A program made the translations under genes and the position numbers. A stretch of 45,646 nucleotides of DNA from Phlegmacium glaucopus (lineage: Eukaryota; Basidiomycota; Agaricomycetes; Agaricales; Cortinariaceae): the NCBI GenBank assembly GCA_015039465.1, contig MU130309.1, positions 14,100 through 59,745 of the forward strand, written 5' to 3'. The notes below the pieces were generated by a model, which was not told where the DNA came from, searched no databases, and was given only the letters and a program-made list of their open reading frames with translations. Below are positions 21,337-33,319 of this stretch, piece by piece (the stretch's first letter is position 1; each line of letters starts with the position of its first letter).

Positions 21337-22520
21337 TCATTCTCTCCAGTCTTTAGTTTTTTGAAAGCCACTATGTAATTTTATGATCAAAAAGCAAGTG
21401 ATGTGGCATAATAAAAGTATAATTGATTGCCATGAGAAAATAGCATTAGACCACATAGCCAGAAGCACAAAAAACCCCCAAGCCATTTCTGGTAAAATGT
21501 GACAACAAGCTCTGTCCATCACAGAAAGTGAATGATCCTTCCAGTTCCTATGAAGAAAGGCTTTGATGGATGCAAATGCTTGCTCAATTGGGTTGAGATC
21601 AGGAGAGTAGGGTGGAAGAAAGAGAAGTTTGCAGCCTTTTTTCAACTGGTAGGTAAGCAACTGTAAGAATAGTAAACACATATTACATACTGGCTTCATC
21701 TTCAACAAGCTCACATACAGCTTCTGAGTGGTGGATATTGCAGTTGTCTAGAATCAACATGCTCCGAGGGCCAGGGTATGGGTTTGTGAGAGGGATCTAA
21801 GTCTGATATTATGGCAAGCCAGTAATTCATAGGAAGAGTGGGACATACAACATGTTCTCATAGAAATTTGACGAACAGATCTGATGTTACTGATCCAGGG
21901 ATTATATCATAGGTGATAATGCCATCTATAGTAAGCACTGGCAAGATTGAGAACCTCTGGCCGTGAACAAAGCATCTTCTTTGGACCACATGTCTTCCTT
22001 TCAGTGACCAGCCCATCTTATGAGATAGGTTCTTTTTGTTCCTGGCAGCTTCATCAATAAACATAACCATCGCTGGATCCGAAACCATTTTGGCAAATTG
22101 ATTCATGTACATTGAGCGGTCCAAGTTGTTACGCTCCAGTGCATGGATAGAAACAGATTTACATGAGAAATGTAGATGGGAAAGTGACTGAAGAAGAGTA
22201 GGAATAGATACAACCACCCCATGGTGTGTGAGGAGTTCATCTTGGAGTTCATCAAGGTACAGAGTGGGCTCTTGACTAAGCAAGGGCTTGATCAGGTCAA
22301 GATCAGTGCTGGTAAGAATGCAAGGCCATCCATGAGGGAAGTTGGAAAAAGCCCCTGGATTATATGTAATACTGTATTTTCTATGGTAGTTCAGAGTTTG
22401 ATATATCATTGATTTCTTCACACCAAGAATCCTTTCAATTTCCTTCACTTTGAAGCCCTCTATATATTGGAGATATGGGATGTGGTCCTTGAGATCACGA
22501 GAGACAGGGCAACGAGGCAT
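21337..22520 (-). pseudogene. Tc1/mariner-IS630 superfamily DDE transposase, inactivated
   Basis: From MPRCPVSRD at 22520 the first 220 codons run through a helix-turn-helix region (GFKVKEIERILGVKKSMIY) and the first catalytic Asp in AMVMFIDEAARNKKN. The frame ends at a TGA (21858-21860) where FLREHVV would be expected. The remaining motifs follow in shifted frames: [14 protein letters not shown] (second Asp) near 21760 and [14 protein letters not shown] (final Glu) near 21590. A splice-like GTATGT near 21690 does not restore frame cleanly. All DDE residues are present but the gene is broken by a nonsense codon and a frameshift. I did not recognise flanking TIRs. Confidence 0.8.
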
Positions 22521-22649
22521 TGCACTGATGAAAGAGGGAGCAAAGCACCACTAGTCTTAGTACTTGAATTATGTACTTAGAGTTGGCTGGGGACCCAGTT
22601 GTCCTGTCACCTCTGTAACAAACAGACCCAACATGATGGCATTTTCAAA

Positions 22650-22882
22650 ATTGCGATTCCGTATAGCTCTGAAAATAGCTGTAAGTCATCAAAAGTTCTT
22701 AAGAGTGCCAAAAATGCGAATTTCGAGGCTCAGACCCAGGCCGTGCCCAAGCCGCGGCTCACGGCCTGAAAAATCTGAAGCCCAAGCCGTAGGCCGTCAA
22801 AGCCGTTGGTACGGCTTTCCCACGGCTTGGCTCGGCTCGACGGCTTGCGGCTTTGAAGCCGAGCCTTTCACATCACTAGGCG
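22650..22882. mobile_element. GC-rich hAT-like MITE with CGGCTTGGC arrays
   Basis: Arrays of GCCGTGGC, GGCTTGGCTCGGC and related repeats end in GAGCCTTTCACATCACTA. This is the inverse of a TAGTGATG-type terminus like those at 4686 and 36004. The left end is unclear. GC content is far above the flanks. Confidence 0.55.
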
Positions 22883-22889
22883 AACACAC

Positions 22890-24870
22890 TAGGTAAGAGG
22901 TGAAGTTCAGCTTGTGTTTCGCTGGATAGGTCATTGGACTCAAACTACTTGGGGAACCTAGAACGGAAACATCGACGAGGAGCTATGGCGCTTGCACTTC
23001 TCTGCTTTATCCAGTCGGATGTGGCACAGGTGCTGGACATGATCCACAGTGGGAGTTTAATATATAGCGAGTTTGAAAGTCTCGGCTGGGACTTTGAGGG
23101 ACAAGACGGTAGAGCAAGCAGTTTATGATGCTGTTAGATTCGATGGCAGGTGAGTTCTAAATTACCGACTTCGTCAAAATGTTTCTTTTGTATGAAAAAA
23201 AACGGAGCATATACATACAATAAATGATCATGAAGGATAGAGGATGGTAAATCACCAAGGATCATTTTTACAAAACGTAAACACGTACATCCGGTATTTC
23301 ACTGCGACATGGAGAATGTCGATGACGGAGGGGATGACGGTCGCTCCCCCACTCCATACCCCCACTCCATACACAATGCATCCAAATCTAAAACCATCTT
23401 TCCGAGTTAAACTTTCTAAACAACAAGAAAATTGTACCTTTACGCCGACCAACGACTGCAGAGCAGTTTCGGATGGATCAAGGATGAATTCAAGCTTCTT
23501 GTCAAAGGGTTAGCAAAGAATCCAGAGTCGGAACATGATCCACGCCATCTATGGTATACGATTGAAAAAAGAAGATATATTATATGTCAAAGAAACAAAC
23601 AAAGGAGTGAGTTCTCGAGGCGCGGCTCATTTTTTTCCACTGTAAGCGGTTCCATGCGTCAGCGTAGGTCCGCGTGAAATGTGCCAGGTGACATTTCGTT
23701 GGAATACGTTCGGATCTTCTAGGATCCCTTCTGCGCAAATGCATTTCAATAAGCGGACATCACGGCCGTTTTCTGGATTTCCGGTCAAGTTGCGATCATT
23801 CGTCGGGGTTGGAACTGGCTAGCACCGCGTACAATGACGGAGCAGTGTTTAGCCTGTACCTACTCGTGATGTACAATCCAAATGAGAGATATTTGCGTTG
23901 GGTCCAAGTATGAGACAAAAACAAGACAAAAGGTCAACGAGTCATGTTGAATGATCGTTGCAACTTGTCACATGTCCTTCCTGTGGAACATTTGGTCATA
24001 CTTCGGCAGCACTAATGCGTCGGTGATTGCAAGAATTGGAAATTGGACCCCAGACGGATTCGGCACTGGAGAATCAGTGGAGATAGGAATCATGAATGAC
24101 CTCAATGAGCGGGGCTGAATAGACGCGAAGAGATGAGGTCCATTCATGTTTAGTGGCATTTAAAAAAAAACAATGGTAAAGCTGCAGAAAGGATGATTGC
24201 GAGATGTAAAATAGTGGACAAATAGATAGTTTGCTGGTAACAAATATTTTTTGGTTGACAATTCGAGTCGGGATCCGTGCCGAGTGAAAAAAAACCGGGG
24301 GTGAAATTGAGGCAGCTCTGAAAAAGGAATATGACCCTTAAATAGAAGAGAGAATGAAACTTGCTCATAAGTTGGATACTGAGCGGGATGCCGCGTACAA
24401 AAGCCACAGCCAAACTACCTCTGAGACGACCTGTGCAGTATACGTAACTGACAAGTAATGCTTCCCGCCAAAAGACATAGCCTCCCTTCGGATTGGGCCT
24501 TCCGCCGTCTGCCACTGGCTCATAAAATTGCCACTCTCGGCTCAAAAGTTGGCCGAAACTCACTTAGCAACCCCTTGTATGCCTTGCAGGATAATGAAGA
24601 CGACGATAGATTGCCTATTCTGACAAAAGAGTACATTCAGTTTGGTTCTGTGCAGGACATCAGAGCAGTTAGTGAGTTCGAACCTTGTGTCTACCACCGA
24701 TGCCCTTCAAATACACATGTTGCATTGTACGGACATGTCGTTCTGAATTGTGGACAGTTCAAACGCGGTTTCGGAACAAAAAAACCTGACATGTCTCTTT
24801 TGTCATTGGCTGCCATTGGCTAGATCCGAACTGACATTTTTCCCGCCTTTCCGTTTCTTCCGCTTTGCCG
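22890..24870. other. Gene-poor stretch before the PAR32-like gene
   Basis: Single-copy-looking sequence. Short coding-like frames occur (23440-23540 plus strand, QSSFGWIKDEFKLLVKGL; 24570-24823 plus strand) but none has motifs or splice structure I can support. 23330-23370 holds a small repeat of CTCCATACCCCCA. Confidence 0.4.
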
Positions 24871-24879
24871 GCTATTTAA
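24871..24879 (+). promoter_or_regulatory. Possible TATA-like box of the PAR32-like gene
   Basis: GCTATTTAA lies about 70 bp upstream of the ATG at 24946, in a pyrimidine-rich leader (TTTTCACTTTTCTCCCA) typical of fungal promoters. Sequence-based guess only. Confidence 0.3.
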
Positions 24880-24945
24880 TTGACCACAATCCTTTGTCTG
24901 CTCCATCATCTACTAAACTAACAATCACTTTTCACTTTTCTCCCA

Positions 24946-25818
24946 ATGTCAGTATCTGAACGCTCCGCTTCTCGTGGCCGTGAAGGATTTGTGAGCTTCT
25001 TCCTCCCCCTTCCTGCTCTGCTTTGAATACTCATTTACCAACAATAGCAATCCACTGGACGAGGTGGTATTGGAAACATTCGTCAAGCTTCACTCTCTAG
25101 GGATGCAAGACCCGAATCTGGACCAGACGACTTCTCTGTCACTCGTGGTAGAGAAGCCATCACCAACCCAAAGCAGGTAAATGCTACACGTCCATCATCA
25201 ATTTGACCATCACTGAAACTGCTTCTTTTCTCCCCTAACAGATCTTCTCCACTGGACGTGGAGGTGTTGGAAACTTGCGCTCTCCATCTCGTGATGTCCA
25301 CAAGAACCCCGCCTCTGATAGCGTTGAGGAGGATGTCATAAGAGAATACAAGGCGTCACAAGAGGGTGCCCCTGTCCGTCTGTCCATTCTACTCCATTCT
25401 CCACACATCTGAACGTTTTCACTAGGTTTCCACTGGTCGTGGTGGACTTGGCAACATCAACCGATCCCGTTCTCGTGATCCGAGCACTGGTCCAAGGTCT
25501 AGCTTTCATTCTACTGGAAGGGGTGGAGCGGGAAACCTTGTCGCAGACGAGGGCTCTGTTACTGAGAGAATAGATGAGGATGATCTTATCAAACATCATG
25601 CTACGCATGAAGGATAGTACGTCCTTGAAGCTTCATCGTTATAATTCCTTGCCCATCTAATATATTTCCTCGAAACTTTCAGTCATTCCACTGGCCGAGG
25701 TGGTGCTGCGAATATAACCACTATAGTTGAACCCCCCGTCGAACATCATTCACATGCTAAGAACGAGTACGAATCCACTGGTCGTGGTGGGGCAGGAAAC
25801 CTCGTCAAAGAAGTCTGA
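24946..25818 (+). CDS. PAR32/DUF3602-like protein with STGRGGxGN repeats
   Basis: Five exons (24946-24990, 25048-25176, 25242-25373, 25426-25616, 25683-25818) join in phase to give about 210 residues. Introns are 52-66 nt; the third uses a weak GTCCGT donor. Six copies of STGRGG[IVLA][GA]N are spread through the protein, each near an exon start or after acidic or charged linkers. This repeat defines the DUF3602 family, which includes yeast Par32, a phosphoprotein that inhibits ammonium transporters when TOR signalling is low. The protein looks disordered, with no signal peptide or membrane segment. The N-terminal MSVSERSASRGREGF also matches related fungal proteins. The family call is firm; the role in this fungus is inference. 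The gene looks intact. Confidence 0.85.
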
Positions 25819-27093
25819 AGGAAATCTCTTTGTCGCCATCCGCACCCAACATTATCGCGCCATATTATGATTTATTTCTAACCGCTATGTATATCTTCAT
25901 TTAACCCTGTTGAATCCGTAGCCACCTACTTTTACTTACCAATGAACTTGACGTTCCCCATTCCTACTTGTACAAGATTTTGTTATTATACACACGCCTC
26001 CGTTATCTTCCGTGCTCTTCTACTGACCGCCTTAGTATTACTTTACTTATTGTTTTTACTTATTGTCATATAAAATCTTCTGGCCTGCTTTCTTAATGAA
26101 CAGAAGTACGCACGCATTGGCGTACATAGCCCCCCGCAGTACCTTCCTTACAGCGGATCTGCACATTTGAACGAGGTATTAACGCGGGTGCCTTGAAATA
26201 CCATTTACTCCAACAAACGACTGTCCATATTGCGCGCAGAGATTATAGACTGATATCAGATATCGTTGACAGCTGTGCGTGTAAACATCTGCTTTTGGTA
26301 AAGTGCGGGAGTGATGATGTAGTGCCTGATTAGCTAATGAGTTAGGTGGTCAAAATGTGAGGGTTTTTCAACTTAACCGGGTTGCCAAATAGAATTATCC
26401 TGCTTTCAGATCGGACTCCCTTGCGAGTCGGATGGGACATCATTGAGAAATCTTGGAAATATGTTCTCGGAGTTCCTATCATTCAGAAATACCTTTTTGT
26501 GCAGAAACGTTTAAGAAACGTACCTTATTTGAAGGAGGGGAAATTTACTTACTCCAGTGGGCGATTTTAGCAATCCCGGTTCCACCGTTGGCTCAACTAC
26601 AACGAGATAATTCTAATGGAATATTGATCTGGGAAATTGTTGCTTGGAGATGATTTATTAATTTATTTTAAAGTAGGGTTTAAACTTTTGATTTACATAC
26701 GATTGGATGAATGTAAGTAGGCAGATCGAAGCTGGCAACGGTTTTGCAAAGAATGAGAAACATAATTTGCCACATCAAACGAAGAAAGCCAATGGATTAA
26801 AGATACAGAAAATAGTAATATCATTAACAGAACACAAAATCGAAGTGAAACCAGGTGAAACCACATAAATTATCAACGATTCGGATAAGACCAATTAACA
26901 ATGGTATGAATTTAGAGCATACTGATGGGAGTCAGCTGTGAAATCAACCTATCGAGCTTTGAGCACAGTTAGTAGTGGGCTGGGAATGCACAGCCACCCA
27001 TGATGTCCCTGATCACGCTTGCTTGATTCCATCCAACTTGAGCGGATGCGCCTCGCCTGTGCTGGATATTCGAAACATCCCAAATAACTTTCA
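25819..27093. other. Intergenic region between two plus-strand genes
   Basis: The first part is a probable 3' untranslated region (AT-rich, TTTACTTATTG runs near 26030-26070). No coding region or repeat is convincing in the rest. The final 100 bp should hold the leader of the next gene. Confidence 0.5.
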
Positions 27094-29939
27094 ATGTCAT
27101 CGATATCCAGAAGACTCTCCTTACACGCTTCAGCTCTTAGCGACGACGAATACCAGTTTTACACCACAAGCTTGCTTTCAATCGTCTCTGTCGAAGATGA
27201 ATCCCAATCGCACAATATTGTTGATGACGCCTATTTTGAAAAGATGAATGTCAATGTACGCGAGACAAGAGCTTGGATGAGAGGTCGCTATTCTCATATA
27301 TCGTCTCTTATAATTGATAAAGTGAGTCAAGTTGGTTTATCGTTGCTTTTTTGCTAATGCCAAAAAAATAACTCACCCCTACTTAGATTCTGAAACTATT
27401 CTCTCCCAACCTTAGTTCAACTGATTCTCTCTCAGGAGGAGAGTTCTTCGCCGTTCTCAGACTGGTAGTTCATGCTGAAAATGGGAAAGAAGTGGATAGA
27501 TCTCTGGCTTTTGTACAAGGTCTGTGGGATCTGAATGGGTGTTGTGGGTCGCAAACTTAATCTTTTCTGTATAGCCCAAGTAGGACGGTCTTTAAACTCA
27601 GGTATGAATTTACGTTTTTCGATGATATATTATGTCTTGATGTTATATTATGACTTCTAGTCCCTCGTCGAAGCTACACGGATCCATCGTTAGCCTCCTC
27701 CTCTGTCATCGAATCCTCAGTCTCCCATAATCCATTCACATCTACGGCCCACCCTCAACCACCTCTACATCCCTCTCAACGTTCAGAATCATCATCAACT
27801 ACTTCTCACAATCCTTTCATTCAACGAACTCTACCAACTCGTTCAGAAGATGGCAATGCGAAGCTACCGCCTTTACCTCCACGAAAACCGCCTGTTCCTC
27901 AACCTCCTTCAATGATCGCTGCTCCTCCAAAACATCTAACGTCCTCCCATAACCGCCTCGACCGCTCTCGATCTCCATCTAAACCAGCCTCTACCACAAT
28001 TCCTCCTCCTCTCCCCTCACACACACTCCCACCTACAATCCCTCCCAAACCCATCCACCATATCACCTCAACTCTGATCAAACAATCTCTCCAAGCCACC
28101 AAAGCTGCTCAAACAATGAAAAAAGCAGAAGAACAATTAGAAAGAGAACGCGTTATGCAGGTTCTTAAAAGCAGTTCTACCGTTTCAGGTGCTTATTCTT
28201 TGGCGGGTGCGAGTGTTACAAGCTCATCGGTTGTGGTAGGCACGAATGTATATAATCAACATCAGTACCAACAACAGCAGCAACAGCAGTCGAATCCGGT
28301 GATGGGTCAGGGTGGCAGTGGGAGTGGTTTGAACAGGAAATACGGGTACGCTGTATCTTCGACCTCTTCCAGTTCGGATGAACGTGCGCCTCCTTTACCG
28401 AAGAGAAGGACTCAGCAACAACAGCCTTCACCGCCTTTATCCACCAGTTCTTTGGAACAAGTCGCTTTGGCTGGTACTCATCATCATCCTCACTCTACTT
28501 CTGCTCCCCCATCTACAACCGCCTCTGCTTTTTCAAATCCAGAAGGCTCCAGCAATGCCCATGTTCATGCATATCCCAAGACTGCTAGTCCTTTCCATTC
28601 CAGATCTCGAGTTCCGGTTGATTCGGCCAATGCGATTCCATACACCAGTTCACCAGAACAGTCTCCAAAACGAACGAGTTTGGATTTACCGAGTGGTGGT
28701 ACCACCAGAGGTCGACCCCCACCAACCCACCCCGATCGAAAACCTCATCATTTGCAACATCAGTATCAGCCTCATCCGAATTCGCACACTCGTTCTCACT
28801 CCTATTCTTATTTCGATCCGTTTGCTGGTACAACCAATTTAGATTTCAAGGACGAACCACCAGAAGAACATGCTACGAATGTGGATGAATCATTCGAAAG
28901 CATATATGGACCGTCTAGTATCAACAATCCTTCGCCATTCACCAATCCCTTCCCTCCTTCTCCAACTACCAGCGATATAACGCCAACCACGCCAAGTCCC
29001 CCTAACCGCGTCCTCCGTTCAAACTCATTGCATCATCAGTCTCCTATTCCGCCTGTCTCTCATTCGTCTTTGGGCCGTAAACGTCCAGAAAGCGTTCAAG
29101 TTTTCCGACCGAATGATATCGAAGTCGAAGTGGATAGAGACGAGTTGACAGTTCCTCCTTCCTCTCCGAATCGAAACAGCAAGACAAAAGGCAGCGGAAG
29201 CGTTTCTCGTCATACAAGTTTGATGATGCCCACGTTATCCGCGAATAGTAACAGCAATCGTCGTTCCTCATTGTCAATTTCCTCTACGCCTTCTTCGTCT
29301 TCGTCGTCCGTAAATCATTTGGGTAATTGGCAGCCCACGACACCGCACCGTCAAACACCCTCCTCTTCCTCGTCGTCTTTAACTGTAGCTGGGCCACCGC
29401 CACATCCTCGTCCGCCATCTTCGACATCTTCAACGACGACGACAAAACATGACCATTCGACTCCAATTTCCAACACTCCAAACCCACTCACATCTCTCCA
29501 AAAAACATTTCTTCAAATCCAGCCTCACCTAGATAAGGCGAGGTATAAAGCTGAAGCCGGGTTGAGTAAACGGGGTTTCGTGAGGGATGGGTTGAGGACG
29601 CGAAGTAAGAATTCTGGATCTGGTGGAGCCGATGGAGACGGGGGTGAGGATGCAGATGGATCGGAAGATGGATTAGAAGGATTAATGGGGGGTGGTGGTA
29701 ACGATGGAGGAGGAGGAAAGACACAGGTTAGACGTTGGCGGGTTCACCACGATGGGAGTGGTGGCGGTGGTGTTCGAGGAGGTAGTCTTGATCGTGCATA
29801 TGATGGGGATTCGGATTGGACTAGAAGTGAAGGGATGTCGATGTCTTTGACTGCTCGTGGTCGTAGTGATGGTGACGAGGATGACTTGGGGAGGGATAAT
29901 TTAAAATGGCCTGTTGGAGAGGGTTGGAAACCATTGTAA
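27094..29939 (+). CDS. Large low-complexity protein with an EH-like N-terminal domain
   Basis: Exons 27094-27321, 27387-27519, 27575-27601 and 27661-29939 join in phase and give 888 residues. Introns are 55-65 nt and the third exon is a 27-nt microexon. Residues 1-125 form a helical domain ending SGGEFFAVLRLVVHA, weakly like EH (Eps15-homology) domains, which bind NPF motifs. The protein itself has NPFTST and NPFIQR at about 160-195. Then follow Pro-rich PPLPPRKP (possible SH3 ligands), a short coiled-coil-like KAAQTMKKAEEQLERERVMQ at about 290-310, long Ser/Pro/Gln-rich disorder, and a conserved-looking C-terminal LDKARYKAEAGLSKRGFV with Gly/Asp-rich tail. I infer a scaffold in endocytosis or actin patches. 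The EH call is tentative. No defects seen. Confidence 0.7.
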
Positions 29940-30300
29940 AAGAAACAGAAAAAGTACTTACAAGTTCTTATTGTTGTTGTTGATTGCAAAGTTATGTATT
30001 ATTGTTGTTTTTATTGGAGGTGTCACTGAACAATTCAGACGAGCGACTTCTATGGACCCTACTACACCCTCTTGTTCTTCCCTGCTAATGAGCACTATCA
30101 AGTGTCAACCGCATTGTATCTATGGACTTTATCGTCCCTTATATCGCCAGTAAATGAAAGGTGCTAATCTTCATTGAAATGAACACATACATCACTCTTG
30201 CATGTTACATATGTCATTCCCATTCAAATTTCAAATTTCCTTTTGCTTATTTGTATTTCCTGGCATTGTTGGCAGCTCTGATGCATGCAAAAAGTAGTCT
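29940..30300. other. 3' flank of the EH-like gene
   Basis: AT-rich sequence with TTATTGTTGTTGTTG, likely 3' untranslated or terminator sequence; no gene seen. Confidence 0.4.
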
Positions 30301-30708
30301 CAAATTCCCTTCATGGGCAGAGTTTGAAAAGGTCGCAGCCAAGTCGCAGCTGTAATTGCTGCTGGCGAGGAGAGCGATGTTAATGGACTCTGGTGTTCCA
30401 ATATCCTCTAAACCTACTTCGCATACAAACCCAGGCCCTCCCTGACGTACGTTATGATACCCGAGGTTACCCACGGCAGCAGCAGATATGACATCCTTGT
30501 TACTCGCCGGATCATTACCGCAAATGTGGTTGACTGGCCTTGGGTCCTTATTTACGAAGGCAAGAATGCGGGAGTAGCCTGGGAGGCTGTCCGTGGCCAG
30601 ATGTTCAATTATTTTCGCACTTCGGGACACCCGAAACTGTATGGAATAGGCGCAGTTGGTCGCAAGTGCAAATTCTGGGAGTGGGATCCGAGTCCCGACC
30701 CATGCTGA
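30301..30708 (+). pseudogene. Fragment of an uncharacterised fungal protein
   Basis: From about 30355 a plus-strand frame reads IAAGEESDVNGLW, has one stop, then continues to 30708 with VVDWPWVLIYEGKNAGVAWE and GHPKLYGIGAVGRKCKFWEW. The WPW/EGK and GIGAVG/FWEW pattern recalls hypothetical proteins common in Agaricomycetes whose function is unknown to me. A frame change near 30350 separates an upstream piece (FPSWAEFEKVAAKSQ). The N-terminus is missing, so it is a truncated copy. Confidence 0.45.
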
Positions 30709-30812
30709 CAAAATGTACCAACTTCAGCAGAACACTCAGGGCCAGGTAGTAGCTAGTCTCCCGTAGGCAACTCCGATGATGATGGTGATGACAGTCGATC
30801 TCCATCATATGG

Positions 30813-31591
30813 AGTCTGCTTTTAGTCGCGCACCCCAAACCGTAGTAAAAAAAAACGATCACGTGTTGTTCCCACGGTCGCGTCATTTTCACTAATTAGT
30901 GTTGCCGCTAACGCGTTATCGGGAAGATCAGACACATTGGATGTCTCAAAACTCCCAAGAGGAGCCCTTCAAGTACAGAAGTCCCTCAGGATGGAGGATA
31001 TGCCGAAAAATTATCAGAAAGACACCCTTTCAGACCTCATGACTATCAACTCGATGGAATCACAAACGCAAGACGTAATTGTGATGTCAATGAGAAAGTA
31101 GCCTATATATTTATATGCTCGCAATGGTTCTGGTTGCTCTGGGAGAATATCCCTCCTTGGTTCCATCAAAGAGAATGTTTTCAAGGGACACTGGGCTTGT
31201 TTTTATTAAGTTCTTTGGTACACTCTGGCCCAAGTTTGCACCACTTTTTCGTTTATGACAGTATGACTGTGCTTAGTTGGTGTTTACTATTTAGAGGTTC
31301 TGTGGACTGGGGGTAACAAGATAGACTGGGTAGGCTACTAGTAGGATTTGCATTCAGAGTCCACAGAGGCTGAAAAGAGCAAGAGGGTGTCCAAAATGAC
31401 ATTAGAGCTATGTTGAGTGTATACTGAGGGTGTTCATCATGGGACATCGCTGGGGATGCCCTTTTAATATTCAAAACCGACGCGTCGCGTCTCGTTGATT
31501 AATGTGTTTCTCACTCTCACATGACTTAAACGTGGGAATAAAGGGCATCAATTTTTTACTACGGTTTGAGGGGCGCGACTAAGCGCAGACT
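30813..31591. mobile_element. TIR element of 779 bp
   Basis: The left terminus AGTCTGCTTTTAGTCGCGC, then CCCCAAACCGTAGTAAAAAA, is mirrored at the right by TTTTTACTACGGTTTGAGG, then GGCGCGACTAAGCGCAGACT: about 35 bp with few mismatches. No transposase is inside. An AGGTAGTAGC[TC]AG direct repeat occurs at 30744 and 31592, but the left copy is 56 bp outside the TIR. The superfamily is not determined. Confidence 0.75.
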
Positions 31592-31975
31592 AGGTAGTAG
31601 CCAGGGATGGTCAATTTCCCGAGTCGGGTATAGTCGCCAACCGATCATGATGTCGAGGATTACATGATGGTAAACCAAGAAATCTCCCTCTCGTTCGGCC
31701 ACCAAACTCACCAATTTCCAACTTCGTTCTGGATAGCCAGAGATTCGAATGATTGGAGGCCAACTTCGGGGTCAAACCTTATCCTGGCCATCGAGTTCTC
31801 ACTACAAACCATCTTGACGAAATGCATCCTGGATTGTTCATCGACTACATAGGTGGAATCTACCAAGAGCATATAATCGGAAGGGTGATAATTACAGTAA
31901 CCTCCATAGACGACAAGAATTCGTAGTTCCTATAGGAAAGAATCGAAGGGAAGGAAATGTGCACTCATGGCATCC
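31592..31975. other. 3' flank of the HNH gene
   Basis: No supported coding region. It probably holds the 3' untranslated region of the minus-strand HNH gene. Confidence 0.4.
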
Positions 31976-33254
31976 TCAGTGGACATAAACTGCCTGACTC
32001 AAAGGCAAGAGGGCATGTTCGAGGATCTCGGCAGATGCACCATCTTTGGAGAGAACCTTGGTATCTTCCATCTCTCTCAATATTTTGTCGATATGCTCGC
32101 CAGCCCCAGAAAGATGAGCAACCTTGGCACATGCAGCATGTATCGCAAGGTACTCTGACGATGGAACGGGGAGTTTGTCTTCATCTGGGGTTGTGAACGT
32201 CACAGTAGGTTTGTAAGAGGGTCTAAGATAACGAGTATGTGGGGTTTGGACCGTGTAGGTGTTGGTTTTGTTCTGGAGACTTCAGTCCGAGCGATGATGG
32301 AAGTGGAGAGAAATTACCCACTGTAGGTTCGAACCAGAGCTTCAACGCATCAAACTTTCCATGCACCTCAACACTTAAGGTGAGGACATTTTGGAGCCGG
32401 TGGATATTGGCACCATTTAGCTCGCGAACGATGTTCGGGTAGCCAAATCGGTCCATAACTGCCCATACGGAAGCGGCATACTGATGCTAGTACGCCCATG
32501 TATTAAAATGACAGAATGGACAACATTTCAGAACCAGTGAGAAAGCACACCTTACTACCCCCCGCATTGTCCCCAGAAATACTCGAATTCGTGGACTCTG
32601 AGAATATATGCGCACAATTTGTTTCAGCCAACAAATGCTGTGATGCATCGACGATGTACTGCAATTCCAAGTTTTTTTCCACAGATGCCATATCATAATC
32701 CCCCGAAACAAGGCAACAAAACTGATCCCGAATCAAGCCCTTATGTAAAAAGGCTTGTCAGTTGGACAATTGCCCCGAAACCCACTGAGTGGCACTCACA
32801 TTACGTTTGGCTTCGCGATGGTTTTGAGGAGCCTCCACTAGCATCTCCATTACCATAGACTTGCGCGTGTCAAAAGACGGACGTGATATATGCTGACTGG
32901 GGGTAAGTATAGGGCCTTTGGCCATTTTGACTGTTGAGAGCATTCAGAACGATGATAAATGAGGAACAGCAGTGCATTACATGCACGCAGATAAAGGTCA
33001 TAGTATATCTTGCCATTCGCTAAGAGCGCAGTTTCGCCGTTACAGGAGACGATTTCGAGGGCAACTGCTAATCGAGCCTGCGCTGAAGGCCTATGCAGGA
33101 GCAGGTATCCAAGGATCCTCGCATAGATCAACTTTTTAGTGTCGGGGTCGCTACGGACAGAATTTTCGAGACTCAAGATTATTTTATATGAGCCATGCAT
33201 CGTAGCAGAGACAGTGAGAGCGCCCGTATTTGGGAGTGGAGGGAGGTCAGTCAT
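31976..33254 (-). CDS. HNH-nuclease-like protein
   Basis: Five exons on the minus strand (33254-32981, 32930-32800, 32739-32551, 32486-32322, 32272-31976) join in phase to 351 residues, with introns of 49-64 nt. The N-terminal third is helical (YARILGYLLLHRPSAQARLA). The HNH_2-type core follows: FCCLVSGDYDM (first Cys and Gly), TNCAHIFSEST (AH), and GANIHRLQNVLTLSVEVHGK (NIxRxxNVLTL...H). The C-terminal YLAIHAACAKVAHLSGAGEH is typical of a large Agaricomycete family of HNH domain proteins. Such domains cut nucleic acid using a metal ion; the cellular role of this fungal family is unknown. The start at 33254 (MTDLPPLP) was chosen over 33272 because the family begins so. The gene looks intact, unlike the transposon genes around it. 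Confidence 0.85.
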
Positions 33255-33319
33255 GGTTGCAGTCAAGTTCAAGCGGAATCCGAATCCGGTTTCGTAATGC
33301 AGCGGCCCGAAGTAGTGAT

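Noticed and set aside
30247..30711. 154-codon minus-strand frame
   Set aside because: The opposite strand encodes the WPWVLIYEGK-type conserved-looking protein in frame, which is the better explanation.
32320..32335. GGTTCGAACC resembling a tRNA B box
   Set aside because: It lies inside an exon of the HNH gene and no A box or clover-leaf arms are present.
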